This document shows, piece by piece, positions 1-5,078 of a stretch of 9,140 bases of DNA. A program made the position numbers and the translations under genes. The stretch is from Candidatus Gottesmanbacteria bacterium (lineage in GTDB: Bacteria; Patescibacteriota; Microgenomatia; 2-02-FULL-39-11): assembly GCA_016218275.1 (NCBI GenBank), contig JACREK010000170.1, positions 1 to 9,140 on the forward strand. Reading direction: 5' to 3'. Within the stretch, counting starts at the first letter, position 1; every line of letters begins with the position of its first letter. The notes beneath the pieces were generated by a model. That model was given only the letters and a program-made list of their open reading frames with translations, did not search any database and had not been told where the DNA came from.

Positions 1-106
1 GTTTTACTTAAGTTATCAGAAAATTCCAAAGGAACAGGGGAGTCCAATCGTGCAGCCATCATTTGAGTATATAGCACTTCTCCGTCAACCGCTTAGCCTC
101 TAAATT

Positions 107-115
107 TGATATACT
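107..115 (+). promoter_or_regulatory. Extended -10 promoter element
   Basis: TG at 107-108, one base, then TATACT at 110-115 form an extended -10 motif. No convincing -35 lies 17 bp upstream. Transcription would start near 122 and run through both hairpins into tRNA-His. It is a candidate tRNA promoter, called by eye only. Confidence 0.35.
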
Positions 116-147
116 ATACATACCAATATTGAATCACATAAACAGGA

Positions 148-153
148 TATAAT
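148..153 (+). promoter_or_regulatory. Consensus -10 hexamer upstream of tRNA-His
   Basis: A perfect TATAAT lies about 92 bp before the tRNA. The best -35-like hexamer (TTGAAT, 129-134) is only 13 bp away, so it would need an unusual spacing or an activator. It is an alternative promoter for the tRNA. Confidence 0.35.
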
Positions 154-154
154 C

Positions 155-193
155 TCGCGAAAGGGGTGGCTTACGATTCTTTCCCTTTCGCGA
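155..193. repeat. 11-bp perfect inverted repeat (hairpin)
   Basis: TCGCGAAAGGG (155-165) and CCCTTTCGCGA (183-193) are perfect complements separated by 17 bases. The hairpin lies just past the recombinase stop on the minus strand and in the possible 5' leader of tRNA-His on the plus strand. No T-run follows on either strand, so a standard intrinsic terminator is unlikely. A protein-binding dyad or an RNA processing structure are both possible. Confidence 0.7.
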
Positions 194-194
194 T

Positions 195-1931
195 TCAATA
201 TAGGGAAGATCGTTGGGAAGAAACTGTAAGGTTTCGTCCCAAATGGTGGCTGTAGCTCAATGGCAGAGCGTCAGCTTGTGGAGCTGAGTGTTGCGGGTTC
301 AAATCCCGTCGGTCACCCCAAACAACATATTGAGGTTGCAAATCGCCCGTTTGGGGCGTAACATCGGTCTTTTCTTCAGGTTCGATCCGTTCTGAAGCCT
401 TAATTTCAGAAAGTGCGTTTTGAATCTTCAAGAAGGGAGTTCGAGCCTCTATGGTGAGTTTTTGATCCTTCAAAATTAAGTGCGAGCCAACTGCTTTCAA
501 AATAGTTTTCCTTTCCTCAATATCTCCATCCTCAAATCGTTCAATCGCCGTTGACGCGAAGTCAAAAGTCTTGGCGGCCAGTTCCGACCAGTCATCAATG
601 TGACGGTCAATTTTGGCAAGATTTTCCTGTGCTTTGGCCTTTTCTTCCAAAAGAGATTCTCTTTTCTCACTAAACTCCTCATTGGATATGAGTTTCGACA
701 ATTTAAGGTCAAGGAGGGAATCAATCTTTTTGACAGCATCCTCGTAAGACTTTTTAAGAGCATCGTAACGGGCGTTTCTGGCTTCCTTTTGGTCTTGATT
801 GACAACATTGAGCCATTTTATTGCCCAATCCACAAACTTGCGGGAAAGTTTCATCGTGGCTAAGACTTCCAATACCTGCTTTTTAAGTTTTTCTGCCTCA
901 ACATATCTTTGAGAACACTGAATTTCTTTATTTTTCTTGGTGCATCGGGCGTAATTGAAAGTTTGGGACGTGCCGTTTTTATAATGCTTAACTTTATGAT
1001 CTCCTGTGATGTGACCTCCGCACTCGCCGCAAATGATGGGAATCCCTGTGTGCCAGAAGTCGTGCGTAATTTTGCGTGGACGAGATCTGCCGGAAAGAAT
1101 ATCCTGCAACAGGTCAAACTCATCGTCTGTAAGCATCGCTTGGTGTTTGCCTTGATATAACTTACCACCATAAATAAACCGCCCCGTATAGAAGGGGTTG
1201 CGTACGATTTTAGCCATCTGCGTTTTACTAATTTCCTTATTGCGTGAGTTTTTGATACCCATTGTTTTTGATTTGGTAGCAAGACCCTGAAGGGTGAAAT
1301 TGCCGGTAAGAGCTTCTTCAAACAGCTTTCTCATAAGGGTAAAATAAAGAGGATGGGGCGAGATGTCTTTCTCTCCCTGCCTTTTTTCAATGTTATTTCT
1401 GTATCCGGGAGGAGCAAGAACAGGAGCAAAGCCTTTTTCAATTTTGGAGTCAATACCCCTTTGAGTATCCTCACGCAAATCTCTTATAAAGCGGTTTGCT
1501 TGCGCTCCCTCAACTGCCATGATGAAGTCGGAATCAACTTCAGTATATGTCTTTGATGGAGTTACTATCTCTAAAATTGTACCAGTCTGAATTAGCCATT
1601 GTAGAGTGCCTGTATCAACCGGGTTTCGAGTTAGACGGTTGAGTTTCCAGCAAGCAATCCCCTTAATGTCGCTACGCGATTTTATCAACTCAATCATCTC
1701 ATTAAATTCAGAACGACCGGGGGCTTTTGCTGACTTTGATTCTTTGAATGATTTTAGGATGGGCAGATTCCTTTCTCTTGCAAGTTCTTTTAGGACTCTC
1801 GCTTGATCTTCAATAGAGGCCATTTGACGATCTTCGGATTCACTACTCTTGCGCTTATAGGCAAGATACCACTTCTTGTCCATCTTCATCTTTTTATCCA
1901 TATTCATATTTTGAATCTCTTTAATTTTCAT
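195..1931 (-). CDS. Large serine recombinase (integrase)
   Basis: This is a site-specific recombinase of the large serine family that probably integrates and excises this element. The N-terminal resolvase domain (about 21-170) has the Y-x-R-x-S nucleophile motif with Ser29, I-E-D-Q at 40-43, G-R-x-x-F at 72-76 and N-R-L-T-R at 98-102. It is followed by the recombinase domain (about 170-285, with P-P-G-Y-R-N near its start), a zinc ribbon with CGECGG near 300 and two further Cys, and a charged coiled coil (about 385-445). The length of 578 aa suits the family. An AGGAG sits in the end of the preceding gene, about 15 nt before the ATG. From Trp538 the frame is the antisense of tRNA-His, and the last 15 residues come from upstream flank, so this tail belongs to the integrated state. 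Function is confident; the biological C-terminus is not. Confidence 0.93.
   Translation of the reverse strand: MKIKEIQNMNMDKKMKMDKKWYLAYKRKSSESEDRQMASIEDQARVLKELARERNLPILKSFKESKSAKAPGRSEFNEMIELIKSRSDIKGIACWKLNRLTRNPVDTGTLQWLIQTGTILEIVTPSKTYTEVDSDFIMAVEGAQANRFIRDLREDTQRGIDSKIEKGFAPVLAPPGYRNNIEKRQGEKDISPHPLYFTLMRKLFEEALTGNFTLQGLATKSKTMGIKNSRNKEISKTQMAKIVRNPFYTGRFIYGGKLYQGKHQAMLTDDEFDLLQDILSGRSRPRKITHDFWHTGIPIICGECGGHITGDHKVKHYKNGTSQTFNYARCTKKNKEIQCSQRYVEAEKLKKQVLEVLATMKLSRKFVDWAIKWLNVVNQDQKEARNARYDALKKSYEDAVKKIDSLLDLKLSKLISNEEFSEKRESLLEEKAKAQENLAKIDRHIDDWSELAAKTFDFASTAIERFEDGDIEERKTILKAVGSHLILKDQKLTIEARTPFLKIQNALSEIKASERIEPEEKTDVTPQTGDLQPQYVVWGDRRDLNPQHSAPQADALPLSYSHHLGRNLTVSSQRSSLY
213..242. 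repeat. Imperfect 12-bp-arm hairpin abutting tRNA-His
   Basis: TTGGGA and GAAAC (213-218, 220-224) pair with GTTTC and TCCCAA (231-235, 237-242), leaving one internal mismatch and a 6-nt loop. The stem ends three bases before the tRNA 5' end, so in the precursor it would sit directly against the RNase P cleavage site. On the minus strand the same bases encode part of the recombinase tail. Confidence 0.65.
245..320 (+). tRNA. tRNA-His (anticodon GTG)
   Basis: A full cloverleaf can be folded by hand. The acceptor strands are 246-252 and 310-316 with two G-T pairs, the D stem is GCTC/GAGC (255-258, 266-269), the anticodon stem TCAGC/GCTGA (271-275, 283-287), and the T stem GCGGG/CCCGT (293-297, 305-309) with loop TTCAAAT. 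The anticodon GTG is at 278-280. G at 245 (position -1) faces discriminator C at 317, the identity element specific to tRNA-His. The 3' CCA (318-320) is encoded. The whole gene lies antisense inside the 3' end of the recombinase frame, which fits its use as an integration target. Confidence 0.96.
316..356. repeat. Inverted repeat at tRNA 3' end, candidate attachment half-sites
   Basis: CCCCAAAC (316-323), which contains the tRNA 3' end, is repeated in inverse at 349-356 as GTTTGGGG; extending outward gives 9 of 10 matches. The roughly 42-bp span with short dyad arms is the size of a serine-integrase attachment site and lies at the chromosome-element junction. A smaller hairpin (CGCCC/GGGCG, 344-348 and 354-358) overlaps it and could alternatively help end tRNA transcription. 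The assignment is inference. Confidence 0.35.
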
Positions 1932-1943
1932 TGTATATTTTTT

Positions 1944-2132
1944 TCACTCCTTTTGCAGCACTGGTTTTTTAGCTAGAACCTTAACAATGTTCAAAACTGC
2001 GGTGGCTTTTTTAACGGCTTCCTCATCCGGTAACTCAACTCCAAACTCCTCTTTATAAATCTGTTTGAACTCAATCAAGGCCTCTTGAGGAAGTAGAGCA
2101 AAGGCTGGCTTTTCAGGAGCAGGATTAGCCAT
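1944..2132 (-). CDS. Small conserved-looking acidic protein, function unknown
   Basis: This is a 62-aa protein with an Ala/Pro-rich N-terminus, a helical centre (LPQEALIEFKQIYKEEFG), an acidic LPDEEAVKKAT stretch and a basic tail. I do not recognise a named family. The ATG at 2132 is preferred over the GTG three codons upstream because GGAGG lies 9 nt before it, whereas the GTG touches that ribosome site. The start overlaps the end of the replication gene by 8 nt, and its own end carries the ribosome site for the recombinase, so all three are translationally coupled. A small gene tightly linked to a serine integrase could be a directionality factor or DNA-binding accessory, but nothing in the sequence proves this. 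Confidence 0.75.
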   Translation of the reverse strand: MANPAPEKPAFALLPQEALIEFKQIYKEEFGVELPDEEAVKKATAVLNIVKVLAKKPVLQKE

Positions 2133-2997
2133 TACCCACACCCTCCTTTTTGTTCTTTACCCATTCCTTAGCTTTTGCTTGGAAAACCGCTCCGGGATTT
2201 TTAACATTACTTTGTTTGATTTCACTTACGAAAATGTAAAAAAGATTAGTAGGAAGTCCTTTGTTATAGGTAGCAAGGTAGGTTGTGGTAAATGCAAGAG
2301 GATTATGAGGCTCTAGTGCCTCCCAAGCGGTAAGCGCTGCTGCTTGACCATCATTTTTAGGGACAAAAGATTTGGGATCATAGATTGTTCTGTTAGAAGA
2401 AAAATTATTATCAGCGAAAATATCTTTATCGCTATATTTTTTTCTTTTAAGAATATCTTTCGGTGTTGCGAAACCCTTATTATTTGAAGCTAGAACTTCC
2501 TGATTTGGGAAGTATGAAAAGTTACCAATTTGGGAAGTTGGGACTTCCTCTTGTGGGAATGGGCTACTTCCCGTTTCGGGAAGCTCAACCTTACCGTCGA
2601 GGGAAGTTTCGAACAATTGCTTACCTATAAGCGCTCTTAATTTTTCAAATATACGATGTCCTCTTTTAGGAGCTTTTGAGATCAGACAGTTCTCATTTAC
2701 TCTGAATTCGTTGGTCTTATTGTTTTGAACGATTATATTTCTTTGAAGCAGTCTGCCTAAAACTTCTTTTGCGTGTGTTTCACTTATCCTGATAATTTGT
2801 AAATCACACTGCCGAAGAATTGCCCACTTTTGATCACGGCAACCATAAGTCAACCTAAAAATAAACAAAATGACTTCAAGATCACGCTGAAGAAGATTGT
2901 TAAAAAGGATAGCATTAAAGATAACATTGGGAATTTTAGTAAATCCCTTGTCTATAAATTCTAACTGTTGATTGTTATTATTGTCCTCTTTCTCCAT
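2125..2997 (-). CDS. Phage O-like replication initiator
   Basis: This 290-aa protein is a probable origin-binding initiator for the element. Residues about 18-95 (FTKIPNVIFNAIL, LTYGCRDQKWAI, then a helix-turn-helix ending LLQRNIIVQNN) match the pattern of the phage replication protein O N-terminal domain, a winged helix that binds iterons. Residues about 125-215 are a low-complexity linker. Residues about 222-285 (AWEALEPHNPLAF, KGLPTNLFYIF, KNPGAVFQAKAKEW) form a second compact domain that may recruit the helicase loader or helicase. The linker DNA contains the iterons and AT-rich block described separately, as in lambda O. The start overlaps the preceding gene by 20 nt, with AAGGAA about 7 nt upstream. 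Family assignment is from residue pattern only. Confidence 0.75.
   Translation of the reverse strand: MEKEDNNNNQQLEFIDKGFTKIPNVIFNAILFNNLLQRDLEVILFIFRLTYGCRDQKWAILRQCDLQIIRISETHAKEVLGRLLQRNIIVQNNKTNEFRVNENCLISKAPKRGHRIFEKLRALIGKQLFETSLDGKVELPETGSSPFPQEEVPTSQIGNFSYFPNQEVLASNNKGFATPKDILKRKKYSDKDIFADNNFSSNRTIYDPKSFVPKNDGQAAALTAWEALEPHNPLAFTTTYLATYNKGLPTNLFYIFVSEIKQSNVKNPGAVFQAKAKEWVKNKKEGVGNG
2395..2462. other. AT-rich block next to iterons, candidate DNA unwinding element
   Basis: The 60 bases 2401-2460 contain only 11 G or C by hand count. The block has AATATCTTT twice (2419-2427, 2452-2460) and a small AGCGA/TCGCT dyad (2413-2417, 2429-2433). It lies about 35 bp past the iterons in the coding direction of the initiator gene, the same order as the lambda origin. 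Confidence 0.55.
2495..2607. repeat. Five 19-bp dyad iterons, putative replication origin
   Basis: Five copies start at 2495, 2520, 2543, 2566 and 2589, so three steps are exactly 23 bp and one is 25 bp. The plus-strand consensus is roughly ACTT(C/A)CC-n5-GGGAAGT, itself an imperfect palindrome; the fourth copy contains a perfect CTTCCCG-TTT-CGGGAAG. Because 23 is not a multiple of three, the repeat is read in shifting frames and the protein shows no matching repeat, so selection is on DNA. The position inside the linker of an O-like initiator parallels lambda ori. Confidence 0.8.
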
Positions 2998-3268
2998 ATT
3001 TCATTCCTTCATTTCTGGTCTTTACGACCTGCTTCCAAAACGTCTCTATTGCACTGAATAAATCCCGCGCCGGTATGTGCGGTTCTTTCTTTGTGTTGAA
3101 TTGGTCAAGGAGCGTTAAAACCTTATCTTTTGGAGAAAATTGCCAATATAAAATGCCGTTTTGGGAATAACTGCCGATAAATTCAACAAGATTATTGAAG
3201 CTCGCCGATAAAAGGAAAGGGGCATTTACCTTGTCTTTCTCAATGTATACATCGTTCTTATTTCTCAT
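2978..3268 (-). CDS. DUF5659-like small protein
   Basis: This 96-aa cytoplasmic protein has no signal peptide or membrane segment. Its pattern (an N-terminal YIEKDK strand, APFLLSASFNNLVEFIG, an aromatic LYWQFSP strand, then LLDQF and PARDLFSAIETFWKQV) resembles the DUF5659 type of small proteins found in phages and mobile elements, often beside replication genes. I recognise it from the pattern only, and function is unknown. Its end overlaps the replication gene start, so they form one transcript. The ATG at 3268 has only a weak TTGAG-like ribosome site and lies 11 nt past a terminator-like hairpin with a T-run, so expression probably depends on read-through. Confidence 0.7.
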   Translation of the reverse strand: MRNKNDVYIEKDKVNAPFLLSASFNNLVEFIGSYSQNGILYWQFSPKDKVLTLLDQFNTKKEPHIPARDLFSAIETFWKQVVKTRNEGMKYGERGQ

Positions 3269-3279
3269 ATTTGCTCAAC

Positions 3280-3323
3280 AAAAAAAGCGACCCTCTCCCA
3301 GAGTCGTCTGGATTAAAGGTCGC
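3280..3323 (-). terminator. Intrinsic terminator or attenuator before the replication genes
   Basis: On the minus strand GCGACC (3323-3318) can pair with GGTCGC (3292-3287), which is followed at once by seven T (3286-3280). A competing inner hairpin, CGA-CTCT/AGAG-gg-TCG with a GGG loop, uses the same 3' arm. This is the classic form of an intrinsic terminator. It lies between the terminase-like gene and the replication genes of one apparent operon, so it may act as a transcription switch. Confidence 0.65.
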
Positions 3324-3329
3324 ATTGTA
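3324..3329 (-). promoter_or_regulatory. Possible -10 (TACAAT) for the replication genes
   Basis: TACAAT reads on the minus strand at 3329-3324, 56 bp from the next start codon. No -35 of quality is found at 16-18 bp. A transcript from here would begin inside the terminator hairpin's 5' arm. This is a weak call. Confidence 0.2.
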
Positions 3330-3388
3330 TTGCTGTTGCCTTAACGTCCTCGTCAGGTTCTTTACTCTCTAACAAGGATTTCAGATTG

Positions 3389-3406
3389 ACCTCATTGGAT
3401 TGAGGT
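3389..3406. repeat. 6-bp inverted repeat in non-coding segment
   Basis: ACCTCA (3389-3394) and TGAGGT (3401-3406) are perfect complements around a 6-nt spacer. The repeat sits mid-way in the 218-bp gap between the terminase-like and DUF5659-like genes, so it could be an operator or a leader hairpin. Confidence 0.4.
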
Positions 3407-3430
3407 AGAGTGAACTAAACAAAGGCTATC

Positions 3431-3467
3431 GCCTAATTTTGGGTCAAGGCAAGTGGCAAAATGAGGC
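3431..3467. repeat. 11-bp inverted repeat downstream of the terminase-like gene
   Basis: GCCTAATTTTG (3431-3441) pairs with CAAAATGAGGC (3457-3467) with one mismatch around a 15-nt loop. The loop contains a minus-strand TTGACC, which also occurs upstream of the terminase-like gene (3952-3957). It lies about 20 bp past that gene's stop, and no T-run follows. It may be a protein-binding dyad or an mRNA 3' end structure. Confidence 0.5.
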
Positions 3468-3486
3468 TAATTACGACGATTGGGGT

Positions 3487-3927
3487 TTAAGTTGGTTCTT
3501 GGGAAGATGAATTTTGCTTATTCCTGTTGAAAATTGGATAATCGTCTAATGTTTCAGCATTCTTTATACAATCTTTGTGCTTGCATGGAACTTCGTAAAC
3601 GAAACTCGTAATTTGTCTTCCCGGCTCTTCAGGTTTAGTTGGATCTTTTGAGCCGAATTCCTTTTTTACTTTTCGCTCAAGATACCACATAGCAATTTTG
3701 GGATCGCTTAAGTTGTCAAAAATAACTTTTCTCGCCCTTAGTGAAGGATTCTTTTTCCACATGCCTTTTTGCTCGGAAAATTCAGGATGTTGCTTCTGAT
3801 ACTCATAGAGGGTATCTGGGTTGATTTGCGCGAAAAGACAGGCTTCTTCATCGGTTGAGCCAAATAGAAAAGCCTCCCGTAATTTTCCGAGTGTAGCTTT
3901 TGTCATTTTGGTAGGTCTACCGGCCAT
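3487..3927 (-). CDS. Terminase small-subunit-like DNA-binding protein
   Basis: This is a 146-aa protein. The N-terminal 90 residues (GRPTKMTKATLGKLREAF, DEEACLFAQINPDTLYEYQKQHPEF, then ARKVIFDNLSDPKIAMWYLERK and KEFG) show the homeodomain-like helix-turn-helix and short helical bundle typical of small terminase or Nu1-like phage proteins. The C-terminal 50 residues are polar, with a Cys/His cluster (CKHKDC) that could bind a metal. In a phage it would recognise packaging DNA; here no large terminase, portal or capsid gene is in view. A plain transcription regulator is the main alternative. There is no Shine-Dalgarno; the ATG follows a TTACCGGTAA palindrome directly, with a TTGACC -35-like hexamer 25 bp upstream. 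Confidence 0.6.
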   Translation of the reverse strand: MAGRPTKMTKATLGKLREAFLFGSTDEEACLFAQINPDTLYEYQKQHPEFSEQKGMWKKNPSLRARKVIFDNLSDPKIAMWYLERKVKKEFGSKDPTKPEEPGRQITSFVYEVPCKHKDCIKNAETLDDYPIFNRNKQNSSSQEPT

Positions 3928-3937
3928 TTACCGGTAA
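3928..3937. promoter_or_regulatory. Perfect palindrome TTACCGGTAA at the terminase-like start
   Basis: This 10-bp perfect palindrome touches the start codon at 3927, and a second TACCGG lies at 3918-3923 inside the gene. Its position over the start suits an operator or autoregulatory site. There is no independent support. Confidence 0.35.
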
Positions 3938-3970
3938 TGTACCATCCAAAAGTGGGTCAAGACAATCCTT

Positions 3971-4201
3971 TTAGGAAAGAAGTTCTTTGGGAGAGATTTT
4001 TAGGGCTTTGGCGATCTTTACCAATGTATCCGTTGAGGGGTTGCGTTCACCTCGCTCAATGTAGCCAATATAAGCTCGGTTAAGCCCTGCTTCGCCCGCC
4101 AGTTCTTCCTGAGTCATCTTTTCTCCCTTTATAAGCGTCTTTTCTCTAATTTGTCGGATGCGCCTGCCGATTTTTTTAGAAACTGCTGTAACTATAACCA
4201 T
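3971..4201 (-). CDS. XRE-family helix-turn-helix repressor
   Basis: This 76-aa single-domain Cro/CI-type regulator has a basic N-terminus (SKKIGRRIRQIREK) followed by MTQEELAGEAGLNRAYIGYIERGERNPS and LVKIAKALKISPKELL, the five-helix fold with the recognition helix at LNRAYIGYIE. It has no C-terminal dimerisation or protease domain, so it is not a LexA-like CI repressor. It is transcribed divergently from the membrane-protein gene across a 56-bp gap containing a dyad operator, so it probably represses one or both promoters and sets the dormant or active state of the element. No clear ribosome site precedes the ATG at 4201; the HTH itself is unambiguous. Confidence 0.9.
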   Translation of the reverse strand: MVIVTAVSKKIGRRIRQIREKTLIKGEKMTQEELAGEAGLNRAYIGYIERGERNPSTDTLVKIAKALKISPKELLS

Positions 4202-4221
4202 ATTTACAGTTTCTAAGAATC

Positions 4222-4251
4222 TTTACTATCAGTCGACTTACTGGTAGTATA
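4222..4251. promoter_or_regulatory. Divergent promoters with dyad operator
   Basis: ACTATCAGT (4225-4233) and ACTGGTAGT (4240-4248) form an inverted repeat with 8 of 9 complementary positions around 6 bp. A plus-strand promoter overlaps it: TTTACT (4222-4227), 17 bp, TAGTAT (4245-4250) with an extended TG. On the minus strand TATACT (4251-4246) is a -10 for the XRE gene. Repressor bound at the dyad would cover both. Confidence 0.6.
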
Positions 4252-4257
4252 GATTAC

Positions 4258-4698
4258 ATGGGTAAAATGACTTATCAGGAAGAAATAGATGATCTTAGTG
4301 CACGACCTTATATTCCATCGGTTATTCGAGAGGAAGTTATGAAAAGAATGATTGAACGAGCGTCAAAGGAAGCAAAGACTATAAATATCGGAATTAAAAA
4401 GAGACATCTGGTTGGATTGTTCGGGCTACTTAGTATTTCGATAGGACTATTTCTCGCACAGGAGATTTTTAAGTGGGTATCGTCTCAAAACGTAATTGAG
4501 CTAATAATCCTTGCCGTCTTTGTAGTTTCCGTAATTTATGTACTCCTTTATTTTAAGGAGTATCATAGTAAGACTAAAATAGCCGAAGAAGCTGCCAAAG
4601 AAGTTGCGGACGGCGATATGGGCAAAGAGGAACAAATTAGAGAGCATTTGTTCAGTAAAATCTGGAACGAATCGTATTCGTTTCGTAAAAAACTATGA
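4258..4698 (+). CDS. Two-TM membrane protein, unknown function
   Basis: This 146-aa protein has a charged cytoplasmic-type N-terminal region (residues 1-50), two hydrophobic segments (about 51-67 and 79-99) separated by a short loop, and a charged, probably helical C-terminal region (100-146). I recognise no family. With both termini charged and a short loop, a hairpin topology with both ends in the cytoplasm is likely. It is the first gene of the rightward cluster, under the dyad-overlapping promoter, whose predicted start falls at or next to the ATG, so a leaderless mRNA is possible; a second ATG lies at 4267. Its stop overlaps the next small gene as ATGA. A role in host interaction or exclusion would fit but is unproven. 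Confidence 0.8.
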   Translation: MGKMTYQEEIDDLSARPYIPSVIREEVMKRMIERASKEAKTINIGIKKRHLVGLFGLLSISIGLFLAQEIFKWVSSQNVIELIILAVFVVSVIYVLLYFKEYHSKTKIAEEAAKEVADGDMGKEEQIREHLFSKIWNESYSFRKKL

Positions 4699-4838
4699 AT
4701 AGAAAAAACTTGAAAGAAAAATTACTGTCCTTAATACATCTGATATTGAAAGGTCGGAAGGAAAAGGATTTGTATGAAAAGACGCTGGCAAGAATGAATG
4801 AGAGTATCCGTAAAGGCCAACTCCCTGATGTTTACTAG
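4695..4838 (+). CDS. 47-aa small basic protein ending LPDVY
   Basis: This short gene starts with ATG at 4695, overlapping the previous stop (ATGA), and ends with TAG at 4836-4838. It has a basic N-terminus (MNRKNLKEKLLSLIHLILKG) and a C-terminus MNESIRKGQLPDVY. That end closely matches the C-terminus of the next gene (MRESFNKKLREGKLPDIY), which supports it as a real, related gene rather than chance. Function is unknown. The conserved extreme C-terminus could be a recognition tail, for example for a partner protein or a protease. Confidence 0.65.
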   Translation: MNRKNLKEKLLSLIHLILKGRKEKDLYEKTLARMNESIRKGQLPDVY

Positions 4839-4862
4839 CGGACAAAGAAAGGCAGCGATTTT

Positions 4863-5069
4863 ATGTTACAAAAATTATTCGCAAAGATAAGACACAAAGT
4901 AATTCTGATAATGAGTGGTCAGAGAAATTCCAGTTGGGGCGATGAAGCAAGAAAAGCCGCAAACGAGAGCCTTCGAAAGCAGGGATATAAAACAATGGAT
5001 TGGGGTGACGAAATGAGAGAAAGTTTTAACAAAAAACTTCGAGAAGGGAAACTTCCTGACATATATTAG
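4863..5069 (+). CDS. 68-aa small protein with WGDE repeats, ending LPDIY
   Basis: This 68-aa protein has a short hydrophobic/basic N-terminus (LFAKIRHKVILIM), then two similar blocks: WGDEARKAANESLRKQGYK and WGDEMRESFNKKLREGKLP. The second leads to the LPDIY end shared with the preceding 47-aa protein. It is probably a duplicated-and-diverged partner of that gene. No known family is recognised. The ribosome site is weak (AAAGGCAG about 9 nt upstream of 4863); ATG at 4911 is an alternative start that would drop the hydrophobic stretch and keep both repeats. It lies in the rightward cluster of the element. Confidence 0.65.
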   Translation: MLQKLFAKIRHKVILIMSGQRNSSWGDEARKAANESLRKQGYKTMDWGDEMRESFNKKLREGKLPDIY

Positions 5070-5078
5070 CTTGGCGTT

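Larger units (their letters stand above)
1..244. other. Upstream flank of tRNA-His, no confident gene
   Basis: No recognisable protein is seen here. One plus-strand frame is open from the window edge to a stop at 64-66 and another to a stop at 101-103; either could be the C-terminal end of an upstream gene, but neither 21-33 codon tail resembles a known family. The rest is non-coding on the plus strand and holds two promoter-like -10 elements and two strong inverted repeats, listed separately. The minus-strand recombinase frame ends at 195. Confidence 0.4.

Noticed and set aside
1..103. C-terminal fragment of an upstream protein in two plus-strand frames
   Set aside because: Only 21 and 33 codons are visible and neither tail is recognisable, so no gene was called.
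497..1806. Several open frames of 66-153 codons overlapping the recombinase on both strands
   Set aside because: They lie fully inside a gene with intact domains and motifs, show no family pattern or ribosome sites, and have low-complexity composition typical of shadow frames.
2495..2607. CRISPR array
   Set aside because: The units are 19-bp imperfect dyads with 4-bp gaps, inside a coding frame, with no unique spacers of CRISPR length.
3059..3067. AAATCCCG match to the tRNA T-arm
   Set aside because: An 8-bp match inside a coding gene, with no flanking similarity.
3971..4698. XRE gene plus membrane protein as a toxin-antitoxin pair
   Set aside because: The genes are divergent rather than co-transcribed, and the membrane protein is larger than typical small membrane toxins; a repressor switch explains the arrangement better.
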